42,857 nucleotides of DNA from assembly GCA_021851405.1 (NCBI GenBank), contig JAJZDW010000028.1, positions 1 through 42,857 on the forward strand, read 5' to 3'. Below are positions 1 through 6,591 of the stretch, one piece after another; position 1 is the stretch's first letter, and each line of letters begins with the position of its first letter. A model generated the notes under the pieces. That model did no database searches and was not told the origin of the DNA. It worked only from the letters and a program-made list of their open reading frames with translations. The translations under genes were made by a program, and so were the position numbers. Source of the stretch: Pseudomonadota bacterium. GTDB taxonomy: Bacteria > Pseudomonadota > Gammaproteobacteria > Steroidobacterales > Steroidobacteraceae.

Positions 1-107
1 ATCGTCTTGCGGTCCACCCCGGTGAGCCGCTCGATCTCCCGCTGCCCGCGCCCCTGGCGCAGCAGCGTTTCCACCGTAATTCGCAGATGCTGCTTCAAGA
101 CGTTCAA
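1..107 (-). CDS. istA: IS21-family transposase IstA, N-terminal fragment
   Basis: Reading the minus strand from about 107 gives a peptide beginning LNVLKQHLRITVETLLRQG and continuing QREIERLTGVDRKT. This is the typical N-terminal helix-turn-helix of IS21 IstA proteins: a short leader, then a 'QxEIERxTGVxRKT' HTH that contacts the element's terminal repeats. Only about 35 residues are inside the window; the DDE catalytic domain and the IstB helper ATPase would lie to the left. The start is uncertain. TTG at 107 follows a GGGGAG stretch, but TTG at 98 or a start further upstream is possible. The family call rests on this short motif plus the terminal repeats at 196-231. Confidence 0.55.
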   Translation of the reverse strand, partial: MNVLKQHLRITVETLLRQGRGQREIERLTGVDRKT

Positions 108-195
108 CTCCCCGCCCCCGTTCAAAAGGGGGGCAGCGTAACGTCTCGCCGCCTGCAGACCCTCGGCGCCAACCGGCGCCCCTTCACCTCAGGGG

Positions 196-231
196 TGGGG
201 GATTTTCAAGCGGCCACAGGTGGGGGATTTT
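196..231. repeat. Direct repeats of the IS21-like terminus
   Basis: TGGGGGATTTT occurs at 196-206 and again at 221-231, a 25-bp period. Each copy is followed or preceded by a GGCCAC/GTGGCC block. Repeated transposase-binding boxes of this kind are a feature of IS21-family ends. Confidence 0.6.
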
Positions 232-307
232 GGGTGGCCGCCAGGGCTGAGCGCGCAGCGGCAGAGGGAAAAAGCGCGACCGCGGTCACGGCTGCCAGCG
301 CACGGAT

Positions 308-337
308 TTGACGCCCCGTTGGGCGTGCGCCTATACA
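308..337 (+). promoter_or_regulatory. Predicted sigma-70 promoter of the REC-EAL gene
   Basis: TTGACG (308-313) and TATACA (332-337) are separated by 18 bp. Transcription would start near 344, about 20 nt before the ATG at 364, leaving just room for the AGGAGA ribosome-binding site seen 7 nt upstream of that ATG. It lies outside the IS21-like end. Confidence 0.5.
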
Positions 338-363
338 TTTTGGCGACGGACTAGGAGAGCACG

Positions 364-1476
364 ATGCGCGTTCTGGTCGTCGAAGACGACAACAATCTGC
401 GCTCGGTCCTGCGGGACGCCATGGAGCGCAGGGGCTGCGACGTCGAGGAGGCCGGTGACGGCGCCGAGGCGCTGCGGTGCATGGCTGCGCAGCAATACGA
501 CGCCGCGATCGTCGATTACCAGCTGCCGCCGCCCGATGGACTCGAGATCCTACGCCGGTTGCGCGCCGTCCAGCCACGCTGCGTACGCGTGCTGATGTCC
601 GGCGCACTGGACCTGCCGGTGGTGATGGGCGCGGTGAACCGCGGCGAAGTTTCCCGGCTGATCGCCAAGCCGTTTCATCTCGATGCGCTATTCAGCGTGC
701 TCGAGGAGGCGCTCGCCGAACGCGGCCGGCTTGAGCAGATCTACGGACGCGCCCAGCAGGATGGCGTGGATCAGCAGCGCCGCGAACTCGACGCCTGCCT
801 CGGCGGCGGCATGCTGCAGCTCGCCGTGCAGCCGCTCATCGAGGCCGGGACCGGCGAGCTGCAGGGCTACGAGGCGCTGCTGCGCAGCCGCCACCCGACG
901 CTCAACACCCCGCTGCGGGTACTTGGGGCGGCCGAGCAGCACGACATGCTCGGTCCGCTCGCCGACTGGATCGCGCAGGCCGCCGCAGACTGGCTGCTGA
1001 AGCTGCCGACCGGACTGCTGTTGTTCATCAACGCCCACCCGCGTGAGCTGGCAGACCTGCCCGCCGTGCAGCGACGCTTCGAGCCGCTGCGTACGGCCGC
1101 AGATCGGTTGGTCATTGAGATCACCGAGCGCAGCAACTTGCTGGAGGAAACCGACTGGCGGGCCGCCATCCTCTGGCTCTCGCAGGCCGGCTTTCGCATC
1201 GCGATCGACGACCTGGGCTCCGGATACAACTCGCTCGCGGTACTGGCGGAGCTGCAGCCGGACTTCCTGAAAGTCGACATGAGCATCGTGCGCAACATCG
1301 ACCGCGAGGAGCGCAAGCAGCGGCTGGTCGAGTTGCTCACCCGCTTCGCCCAGGCCACCGGCAGCCGCGTGGTGCTTGAGGGCATCGAGACCGAGGCCGA
1401 AGCGGGCACCGCGCGGCGGCTCGGAGTCGATCTGCTGCAGGGCTATCTGTTCGGGCGGCCGGCCCTGAGCCTGTAG
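364..1476 (+). CDS. Response regulator with EAL domain (c-di-GMP phosphodiesterase)
   Basis: This 370-aa cytoplasmic protein has two domains. Residues 1-118 are a receiver domain with acidic pocket E7/D8/D9, phospho-acceptor D51 and conserved K102. Residues about 150-367 are an EAL domain expected to hydrolyse c-di-GMP to pGpG. The catalytic set looks complete: E170 of the EAL motif, N223, E252, the DD pair at 282-283, K303, E339 and Q359. Hydrolysis is therefore probably real and controlled by phosphorylation. An AGGAGA site 7 nt before the ATG supports the start. It is convergent with the hybrid histidine kinase gene, with only 4 bp between the stop codons. The kinase is a natural partner candidate, but pairing is inferred from position only. 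Confidence 0.92.
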   Translation: MRVLVVEDDNNLRSVLRDAMERRGCDVEEAGDGAEALRCMAAQQYDAAIVDYQLPPPDGLEILRRLRAVQPRCVRVLMSGALDLPVVMGAVNRGEVSRLIAKPFHLDALFSVLEEALAERGRLEQIYGRAQQDGVDQQRRELDACLGGGMLQLAVQPLIEAGTGELQGYEALLRSRHPTLNTPLRVLGAAEQHDMLGPLADWIAQAAADWLLKLPTGLLLFINAHPRELADLPAVQRRFEPLRTAADRLVIEITERSNLLEETDWRAAILWLSQAGFRIAIDDLGSGYNSLAVLAELQPDFLKVDMSIVRNIDREERKQRLVELLTRFAQATGSRVVLEGIETEAEAGTARRLGVDLLQGYLFGRPALSL

Positions 1477-1480
1477 TCGT

Positions 1481-4306
1481 TCAGGCCGCCGGCGCATCCC
1501 CCGGCGGCACCAATGCCGCACGCAGCTCGTGCAGCCGTGGCGGCTTGGTGAGCACCCGATCGACGTACGGGGGAATCTCCCCCTCCTCCACGAGCCGGCG
1601 CCCCCAGCCGGTCAACAGCACAACGAGCGTCTGCGGGCGAGCGCTCTTGACGGCTGCGGCGACCTGACCGCCGTCGACCTGCGGCATGCCGAGGTCCGTA
1701 ATCACCACCTCATACGGTTCACCTGCACTCAGTGCGCGGCGAAACGCTTCGATCCCCGCCTGTCCGCCGTCGGCGGCGCTGACGACATGGCCGTCGGCAC
1801 TGAGCGTCTCGCGCGTCGACTGGATTACGATCGGATCGTCATCGACGAGCAAGATGCGCCGGGGCGGCACCACCTCGACGGGGCGGACCCCGGTCACGCT
1901 GCCGGCATCGTCGCGCATCACCGGGAAGCTCAGCGTCACGCAGGTACCTTCACCCGCAGTGCTCGCGACCTCGATCTCCCCGCCGTGCCGCTGCACGGTG
2001 CCGTAGACCATGGGCAGCCCGAGACCCGTGCCGCGCTCACCCTTGGTGGTGTAGAAAGGCTCGAGGCAGCGGCTGCGCGTCTCCTCGTCCATGCCGACCC
2101 CGGAGTCGGCCACCGCCAGCTGCACGCACCCGCGCGCCCCGCCATCCGCCGCGGCCGGCACGAGCAGGCGCGTCCGCAACGACAGGCGCCCGCCCTGCGG
2201 CATGGCATCGACGGCGTTGAACACCAGATTGGTGAGCGCATCGCGCAGCTCGCTGGCGACGCCCGGCACGGGCGGCAGCTGCGACTGCAACTCGGTCTGC
2301 AGCTCGATCACCACGCCGCGCTGCTGCGGCATATCGCTCCAGCGCGCACGGGTCAGATCGATCACGTCCTCGATCAGCTGATTCAGATCGACCGGCGCGA
2401 GCCGCTGCTGCGGTTCGCGCGCTCGATAGAATTCGCGCATGCGCGCCACCGTGTGCGCCACTTGCTCGATCGCACGCTGGATCACCTGCAGCGACTTGTG
2501 GACCCGGGGCGGCACCTCGCCGTCCTCGAGCAGCATGTCCGTATACAACATGATGGGCGAGATCGCGTTGTTGATGTCGTGCGCGATACCACTTGCCATC
2601 GTGCCCAGGGCGAGCAGCCGCTCCTGCTGCAGCACCGCCTGCTGGGTCTGGCGCAGATCGTCGTACGCGCGCTGCAGCGCCTCGTGCAGTTGCGCCTGTT
2701 GGGCGGCCAGCGCGACGTGCTCGGCAAGCTGACGCAGAAACTCGCACTCTCCGCTCGAGAAGCTGCCCGGCGCACGCCGCGCCGCGAGCAGCACGCCAAA
2801 TACCTGGCTCTCAAAGCGCAGCGGCGCGGCCACCAGCGATCCGAGGCCGGCGGCGGCCAAGCGGCGCGGGAACACCGCACCGAGCATCGCCAGATCCGGC
2901 TCATATACCAGCTCGCCGTGCACGCACCGCGACAGACCGTTCTGACCGATGTCGATGCTAGTGGTCTCCCCGAGCGCCAATTGGAGCGCAAGCGCTGCAC
3001 TCTGCGTGCCGACACGGGCAACGATCAGGCGGTGCGCGGCACCGTCGTACCGGTTGATCGAACAGAAATCGAGGGCGAGGTGCGCCTCCAGAGTAGCGAT
3101 GACGACCTCGAAGATGCTGTGCACGTCCTGGCGTTCACCCATGGCGCGCGTGATGCTGCCGAGCAGGCTGAGCCGCGCGAGCTGTGCTTCGAGCTTCAGG
3201 CGCGCCTCCTTGCGCTCGGTCACGTCGCTGGCGGCGCCGAACCACTCGATGACTCGATCCGCGTCGTCCTTCAGCGACACGGCACGGGAGACCACCCAAC
3301 CGACGCTGCCGTCGCTGCGCCGGACACGGTGCTCGAGCTCCAGCAGCCCGCCCGTGCGCAGCGCTTCGGCCACCGCAACGCGCACCCGCTCGCGGTCCTC
3401 GGCGTGCACGAACCGCTCGAGCCAGTCGGTGGTCGCCACCGACGCCGCTGCACCGCCACCGTCCGGGCGCTGTGCACGCAGCTCGCTCCAATCCGGTGCG
3501 ATCTGGTACACGACATCCGAGGTCGTACTGACGAACGCACGCAACCGCCGCTCACTGGCGCGCAGCGAGGCGTTGGCACGAGCCAGTTCGTCGGTGCGCT
3601 GGATGACGCGATTTTCGAGGTCTGCATTCAACTGGCGCACTGCGGTTTCGGCGCGGCGGCGCCCGGCAAAGTCCCGCCGCAGCGCCCAGAGCGCCAGCGC
3701 GGTAATGATGAACGCCAGTGCGCCGCCGCCCGCAACGGTCTGTTCGGTCAGATGTGCTCGCTGAGCGGCGGCCGCTTCGCGACCGGAGAGCAGGGTTCGC
3801 TCGGTCGTGCGCATCCGGCCGATGATCTGGTCGATCTGCTGGGTGGCCGTGCGATGCGCTCGGGCCAGCACCTGCTGGCGCTGTGCGGCCCGAAAGCCCT
3901 GTTCGCGCCGCAGCGTGATGAGCGCACTCAACCCGGCGATGCGGGCCGCGAGCAGCGGCGCGAGCCGCACCAGGCGATGCTGTTCGCGCAGGTTATCGGT
4001 GGTCTGGCGCTGCAGCCGACCGTAGCCGTCCTCGATGGCGCGCGCGGCGTGGCGGTAACCGCGCAGGTCAGCCGTACTCTGGGTGATCAGGAAGTCCCGC
4101 TCGTCGGACTCGGCCGTCTCGAGGCCATCCTGCAGCGTGCGCAGATTCGCGAGCACCGTGACGGTGTGCGTGACCCAGGCCGCATCGCGCCGCAGGCGCT
4201 GCAGGCTGAGCATCGAGACGACTCCGATCAGCACCACGCAGGCCAACGCACAAGCGAAGGCCAGCTGCGTCTTGCGTTCCGTCGTCCAACGCATCGGCGC
4301 TTGCAC
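1481..4306 (-). CDS. Hybrid sensor histidine kinase (CHASE3-PAS-GAF-HisKA-HATPase-REC)
   Basis: This is a 941-aa inner-membrane sensor. A first membrane helix (about 14-35) and a second (about 192-210) bracket a helical CHASE3-like periplasmic region. Then come a coiled linker, a PAS fold (about 255-370, with the typical 'DVTERKEA' end), a GAF domain (about 385-540) and a HisKA dimerisation domain with H576 in 'GIAHDINN'. The ATPase domain has N697, 'DSGVGMD' and 'GTGLGLP'. A C-terminal receiver domain has D822-D824, phospho-acceptor D871 and K921. The 'HDINN' box places it with the large family of ThrB/NtrB-like HATPase kinases. The final receiver could act in a phosphorelay, possibly to the REC-EAL protein encoded head-on next door. 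The signal is unknown. Confidence 0.9.
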   Translation of the reverse strand: MQAPMRWTTERKTQLAFACALACVVLIGVVSMLSLQRLRRDAAWVTHTVTVLANLRTLQDGLETAESDERDFLITQSTADLRGYRHAARAIEDGYGRLQRQTTDNLREQHRLVRLAPLLAARIAGLSALITLRREQGFRAAQRQQVLARAHRTATQQIDQIIGRMRTTERTLLSGREAAAAQRAHLTEQTVAGGGALAFIITALALWALRRDFAGRRRAETAVRQLNADLENRVIQRTDELARANASLRASERRLRAFVSTTSDVVYQIAPDWSELRAQRPDGGGAAASVATTDWLERFVHAEDRERVRVAVAEALRTGGLLELEHRVRRSDGSVGWVVSRAVSLKDDADRVIEWFGAASDVTERKEARLKLEAQLARLSLLGSITRAMGERQDVHSIFEVVIATLEAHLALDFCSINRYDGAAHRLIVARVGTQSAALALQLALGETTSIDIGQNGLSRCVHGELVYEPDLAMLGAVFPRRLAAAGLGSLVAAPLRFESQVFGVLLAARRAPGSFSSGECEFLRQLAEHVALAAQQAQLHEALQRAYDDLRQTQQAVLQQERLLALGTMASGIAHDINNAISPIMLYTDMLLEDGEVPPRVHKSLQVIQRAIEQVAHTVARMREFYRAREPQQRLAPVDLNQLIEDVIDLTRARWSDMPQQRGVVIELQTELQSQLPPVPGVASELRDALTNLVFNAVDAMPQGGRLSLRTRLLVPAAADGGARGCVQLAVADSGVGMDEETRSRCLEPFYTTKGERGTGLGLPMVYGTVQRHGGEIEVASTAGEGTCVTLSFPVMRDDAGSVTGVRPVEVVPPRRILLVDDDPIVIQSTRETLSADGHVVSAADGGQAGIEAFRRALSAGEPYEVVITDLGMPQVDGGQVAAAVKSARPQTLVVLLTGWGRRLVEEGEIPPYVDRVLTKPPRLHELRAALVPPGDAPAA

Positions 4307-4493
4307 TCCGCTCAGTCGTGCAGATCACGCGCGCGTCCCCGCGGGGAACGCCGTCGAGGGCCGCAGCCGAGCGCCACGGTGCGAGTCCTGCGCTCAGAGT
4401 GGGCAGCGCAGCCGCGCTGCACACCGCGACCGAGCGCCGCGCGGACCCGCGCGCACGTTGTCGATGCCCCCTCACTCATGTGCGCCTACCTTA

Positions 4494-4511
4494 CGCCGCC
4501 GTTCGGCGGCG
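4494..4511. terminator. GC-rich hairpin downstream of folE2
   Basis: CGCCGCCG at 4494-4501 faces CGGCGGCG at 4504-4511, giving a strong stem about 50 bp past the folE2 stop on the minus strand. There is no following T-run, so intrinsic termination is doubtful. The rest of 4307-4559 shows no gene. Confidence 0.3.
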
Positions 4512-4559
4512 CGCCAGCGCTGCCGCGGGAGGCCGGCGCTCCGGTGAACGCCGCGATGC

Positions 4560-5390
4560 TCAGGCGAGATGCGGGCGATCGGCGGCCGTGAGGTGTGCCT
4601 CGCGCTCGATTTCGGCGAACGCGGAGTGGTTGTGGATCGACTCGAAGTTCTCGGCCGTCACGCGGTAGCGAGTGATCCGCTCCTCGCCGTTCAGACGCAC
4701 CGCGATGTCGCGCACGAGGTCCTCGGCAAACTTTGGATTCTCGTAAGCGCGCTCGGTGACGAACTTCTCATCAGGCCGCTTCAGCAGACCGAACACCTCG
4801 CAGGAGGCTTCCTCCTCGGCGATGCGGATGAGTTCCTCGATGTTCATCGGCGCATTCAGCTGTGCCTCGATGGTCACGTGTGAGCGCTGATTGTGCGCGC
4901 CGTAGTCGGAGATCTCCTTTGAGCAGGGACACAGACTCGTCACCGGGACGCACACCTGCAATGTCGCGCGCGTTCCGCCGTGCGGGTCGTGCGCCGCGCG
5001 CATCAGGATTTCATGGTCGAGCAGGCTCTCGACGCCTGAGACGGGCGCGGATTTGCGAATGAAATACGTGCAGGCCACGGCGATCTCGCCGCGGTCGGCA
5101 CCGAGCCGCGCGAGCATCCGTTGCAGCAGCGCCAGCAGCGCCGGCAGATCGAGCGCCGTCGGGTTGGCCTCGATGATCTCGACGAAGCGGGACATGTGCG
5201 TCCCCTTCACCTCGCCCGGGAGCCCCACGGACATGTCCAGCCGGGCCACCGTGGGCTGCTCGCCGCCGTCGGCCTGACGCACCCGCAGCAGGGTTCGCAG
5301 GCCCTTCACACCCACTCGGTTGATGCGCAGGTTGCGGCTATCGGGACTGGCTTGAACATCGGCGAGTACAGGACGGGCAGCAGCATTCAT
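4560..5390 (-). CDS. folE2: GTP cyclohydrolase FolE2 (type IB)
   Basis: This 276-aa enzyme catalyses conversion of GTP to 7,8-dihydroneopterin triphosphate, the first step of folate and tetrahydropterin synthesis. FolE2 is the metal-flexible alternative to FolE. Family signatures are clear: 'GLPGEVKGTHMSRFVE' near residue 56, 'CTYFIRKSAP' near 107, the metal-site cysteine C154 in 'TSLCPCSKE', and the 'NPKFAEDLVRD' and 'NFESIHNHSAFAE' blocks near the end. The ATG at 5390 is preceded by AGGACG at a good distance; the frame stays open upstream, but those codons lack family similarity. It is transcribed away from a CarH-type B12 regulator. Its promoter (5442-5470) is framed by two palindromes shared with that regulator, which suggests light- and cobalamin-dependent expression. 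Confidence 0.95.
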   Translation of the reverse strand: MNAAARPVLADVQASPDSRNLRINRVGVKGLRTLLRVRQADGGEQPTVARLDMSVGLPGEVKGTHMSRFVEIIEANPTALDLPALLALLQRMLARLGADRGEIAVACTYFIRKSAPVSGVESLLDHEILMRAAHDPHGGTRATLQVCVPVTSLCPCSKEISDYGAHNQRSHVTIEAQLNAPMNIEELIRIAEEEASCEVFGLLKRPDEKFVTERAYENPKFAEDLVRDIAVRLNGEERITRYRVTAENFESIHNHSAFAEIEREAHLTAADRPHLA

Positions 5391-5409
5391 GGGGCGTCCT
5401 CGTAGACCA

Positions 5410-5426
5410 TTTTGTCCTAGACAAAA
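5410..5426. promoter_or_regulatory. Palindromic operator 1 of the folE2/carH-like divergent promoter
   Basis: TTTTGTC-CTA-GACAAAA is a 7-bp perfect inverted repeat around a 3-nt centre. It sits about 10-25 nt downstream of the predicted folE2 start of transcription, and over the -35 of the predicted promoter for the MerR-type gene. It shares the half-site TTTGTC with operator 2. A regulator bound here would block both genes. Confidence 0.65.
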
Positions 5427-5446
5427 CTCAGGCACGGGCGGACAAT
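5418..5446 (+). promoter_or_regulatory. Predicted promoter of the CarH-like gene
   Basis: TAGACA (5418-5423), a 17-bp spacer and GACAAT (5441-5446) read toward the regulator gene. The -35 lies inside operator 1, which fits autorepression. The -10 match is only four of six. Confidence 0.4.
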
Positions 5447-5470
5447 AGGCTCTGAACTGAGATCTGTCAA
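5442..5470 (-). promoter_or_regulatory. Predicted promoter of folE2
   Basis: On the minus strand a perfect TTGACA (5465-5470) is followed 17 bp later by TATTGT (5442-5447). The start of transcription would be near 5435. This is the best sigma-70 match seen in the window, and it lies between two palindromes, so strong expression when derepressed is likely. Confidence 0.65.
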
Positions 5471-5472
5471 TT

Positions 5473-5487
5473 TTTGTCCAGGACAAA
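5473..5487. promoter_or_regulatory. Palindromic operator 2, overlapping the CarH-like ribosome-binding site
   Basis: TTTGTCC-A-GGACAAA is a perfect 15-bp palindrome. It lies 2 bp upstream of the folE2 -35 and contains the AGGA that serves as the ribosome-binding site of the GTG at 5489. Together with operator 1 it gives a shared half-site TTTGTC(C) spaced about 62 bp centre to centre. Confidence 0.65.
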
Positions 5488-5488
5488 C

Positions 5489-6424
5489 GTGCCCACACCT
5501 CAGTTGCCCGATGCCTCGATCAGCGCCGTGGAGCGCGAGACCGGGCTGTCCAAGGACACGCTGCGGATCTGGGAGCGACGCTATGGGTTCCCGCTGCCGC
5601 TGCGCGACGCGCACGGCGAGCGCCTCTACCCGCAGGAGCAGGTGCACAAGCTGCGGCTGATCAGCCGGCTGCTCGATCGCGGGCTGCGCCCGAGCCAGCT
5701 GGTCGCAGCACCGCTCGAGGCGCTGATCGCTCGGGCATCGAGCGACAGTGGCGGGTCCGCCCGCGCGCCCGAGGATGGTGAGCTGCTCGACACGACGCTG
5801 CGGCTCCTGGCAGCCTACGACGAGGCCGGCCTGCGCTCGCATCTGTCCGTCGCGCTGCAGCGGCTTGGACTGCAGCGCTTCGTCATCGATTTCGCCGCTC
5901 GGATGAATCTGCGGGTCGGGGAAGCCTGGTCGCTCGGTCAGCTCTCGATCAGCCAGGAACACCTCTACACCGAGCAGATGCAGCACCAGCTGCGCCAGGG
6001 CATAGGGGCCACCTATCCGGGCGCGCGCCACCCCGGCGTGATGCTGACGACGCTACCGGGAGAAGAGCACCAGTTGGGGCTGCTGATGGCCCAGGCCTGC
6101 CTGGCGGTCGAAGGCATCCGCTGCGTCTCTCTGGGCGTGCAGACGCCCGCCTGGGAAATCAGCGAGGCGGCGCAGCGGCAGGGCGTCGAGGTAGTGGGTC
6201 TGTCCTTCAGCGAAGCTCTGCGGCAAAAGGTCGCGCTCCAGATGCTCAAGGACCTGCGCGCCCGGCTGCCGGAGCAGATCGAAATCTGGGCCGGCGGCGC
6301 GCTCTGGGCGCGGTTGCGCCGCCGCCTCCCCGGCGTGCGTTTCATCACCCGCCTCGACCAATTGCCGCGGGTGATCGCCGACTACCGGGCCCAGTACGAC
6401 ACCTGGAGCGAGCACACCGGGTGA
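5489..6424 (+). CDS. MerR-family regulator with B12-binding domain, CarH/LitR type photoreceptor
   Basis: This 311-aa protein has an N-terminal MerR HTH (about 8-70, with 'LRIWERRYGFP') and a helical B12-binding cap (about 95-175). The cap carries the W-x9-EH motif (W147, E157, H158) of CarH-type photoreceptors. A Rossmann B12 domain follows, with E-x-H-x-x-G (H194, G197) for base-off/His-on cobalamin. In known CarH proteins adenosylcobalamin drives a repressing tetramer in the dark, and light breaks it. All diagnostic residues are present, so light sensing is a strong inference. GTG 5489 is preferred over TTG 5474: AGGA lies 5 nt upstream of the GTG, whereas the TTG would put the operator inside the gene. 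It is divergent from folE2. Confidence 0.9.
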   Translation: MPTPQLPDASISAVERETGLSKDTLRIWERRYGFPLPLRDAHGERLYPQEQVHKLRLISRLLDRGLRPSQLVAAPLEALIARASSDSGGSARAPEDGELLDTTLRLLAAYDEAGLRSHLSVALQRLGLQRFVIDFAARMNLRVGEAWSLGQLSISQEHLYTEQMQHQLRQGIGATYPGARHPGVMLTTLPGEEHQLGLLMAQACLAVEGIRCVSLGVQTPAWEISEAAQRQGVEVVGLSFSEALRQKVALQMLKDLRARLPEQIEIWAGGALWARLRRRLPGVRFITRLDQLPRVIADYRAQYDTWSEHTG

Positions 6425-6591
6425 GCCGAGGGGGGAGCCTCTCGCCGTCGGCCGGCGGTGGCTTCGCGAGTGCCTTCGCGCTCCCCGAGAGGGCCTAGAC
6501 TCGCCCGCCCCACAGGGAAGCTCCCCGTCCAGTCCCCAACCGCGCATGAGGGGCTGCGCGGCGAGCAGCAGGGGTGCGCGCGCGCTCGACG

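Larger units (their letters stand above)
1..244 (-). mobile_element. End of an IS21-family-like insertion sequence (partial, runs off the left edge)
   Basis: The left edge holds the 5' end of an IstA-type transposase gene read on the minus strand, followed outward by the kind of multiple short direct repeats IS21 elements carry at their tips. The outer boundary is taken at about 244, where a GGTGGCCGCCA block ends. That boundary is an estimate, because the other end and the target duplication lie outside the window. Coding sequence to the right (the REC-EAL gene) appears intact, so this copy did not interrupt it. Confidence 0.6.

Noticed and set aside
1529-4591. 1,020-aa open frame antisense to the histidine kinase gene
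   Set aside because: Its sequence is rich in Arg, His, Gln and Ala with no family similarity, and it lies wholly on the complementary strand of a clear kinase gene. Such long shadow frames are normal in GC-rich DNA.
6431-6492. Terminator after the CarH-like gene (GGGGGAG/CTCCCC and CCTCTCG/CGAGAGG)
   Set aside because: The two stems are mutually exclusive, the loop is long and no T-run follows.
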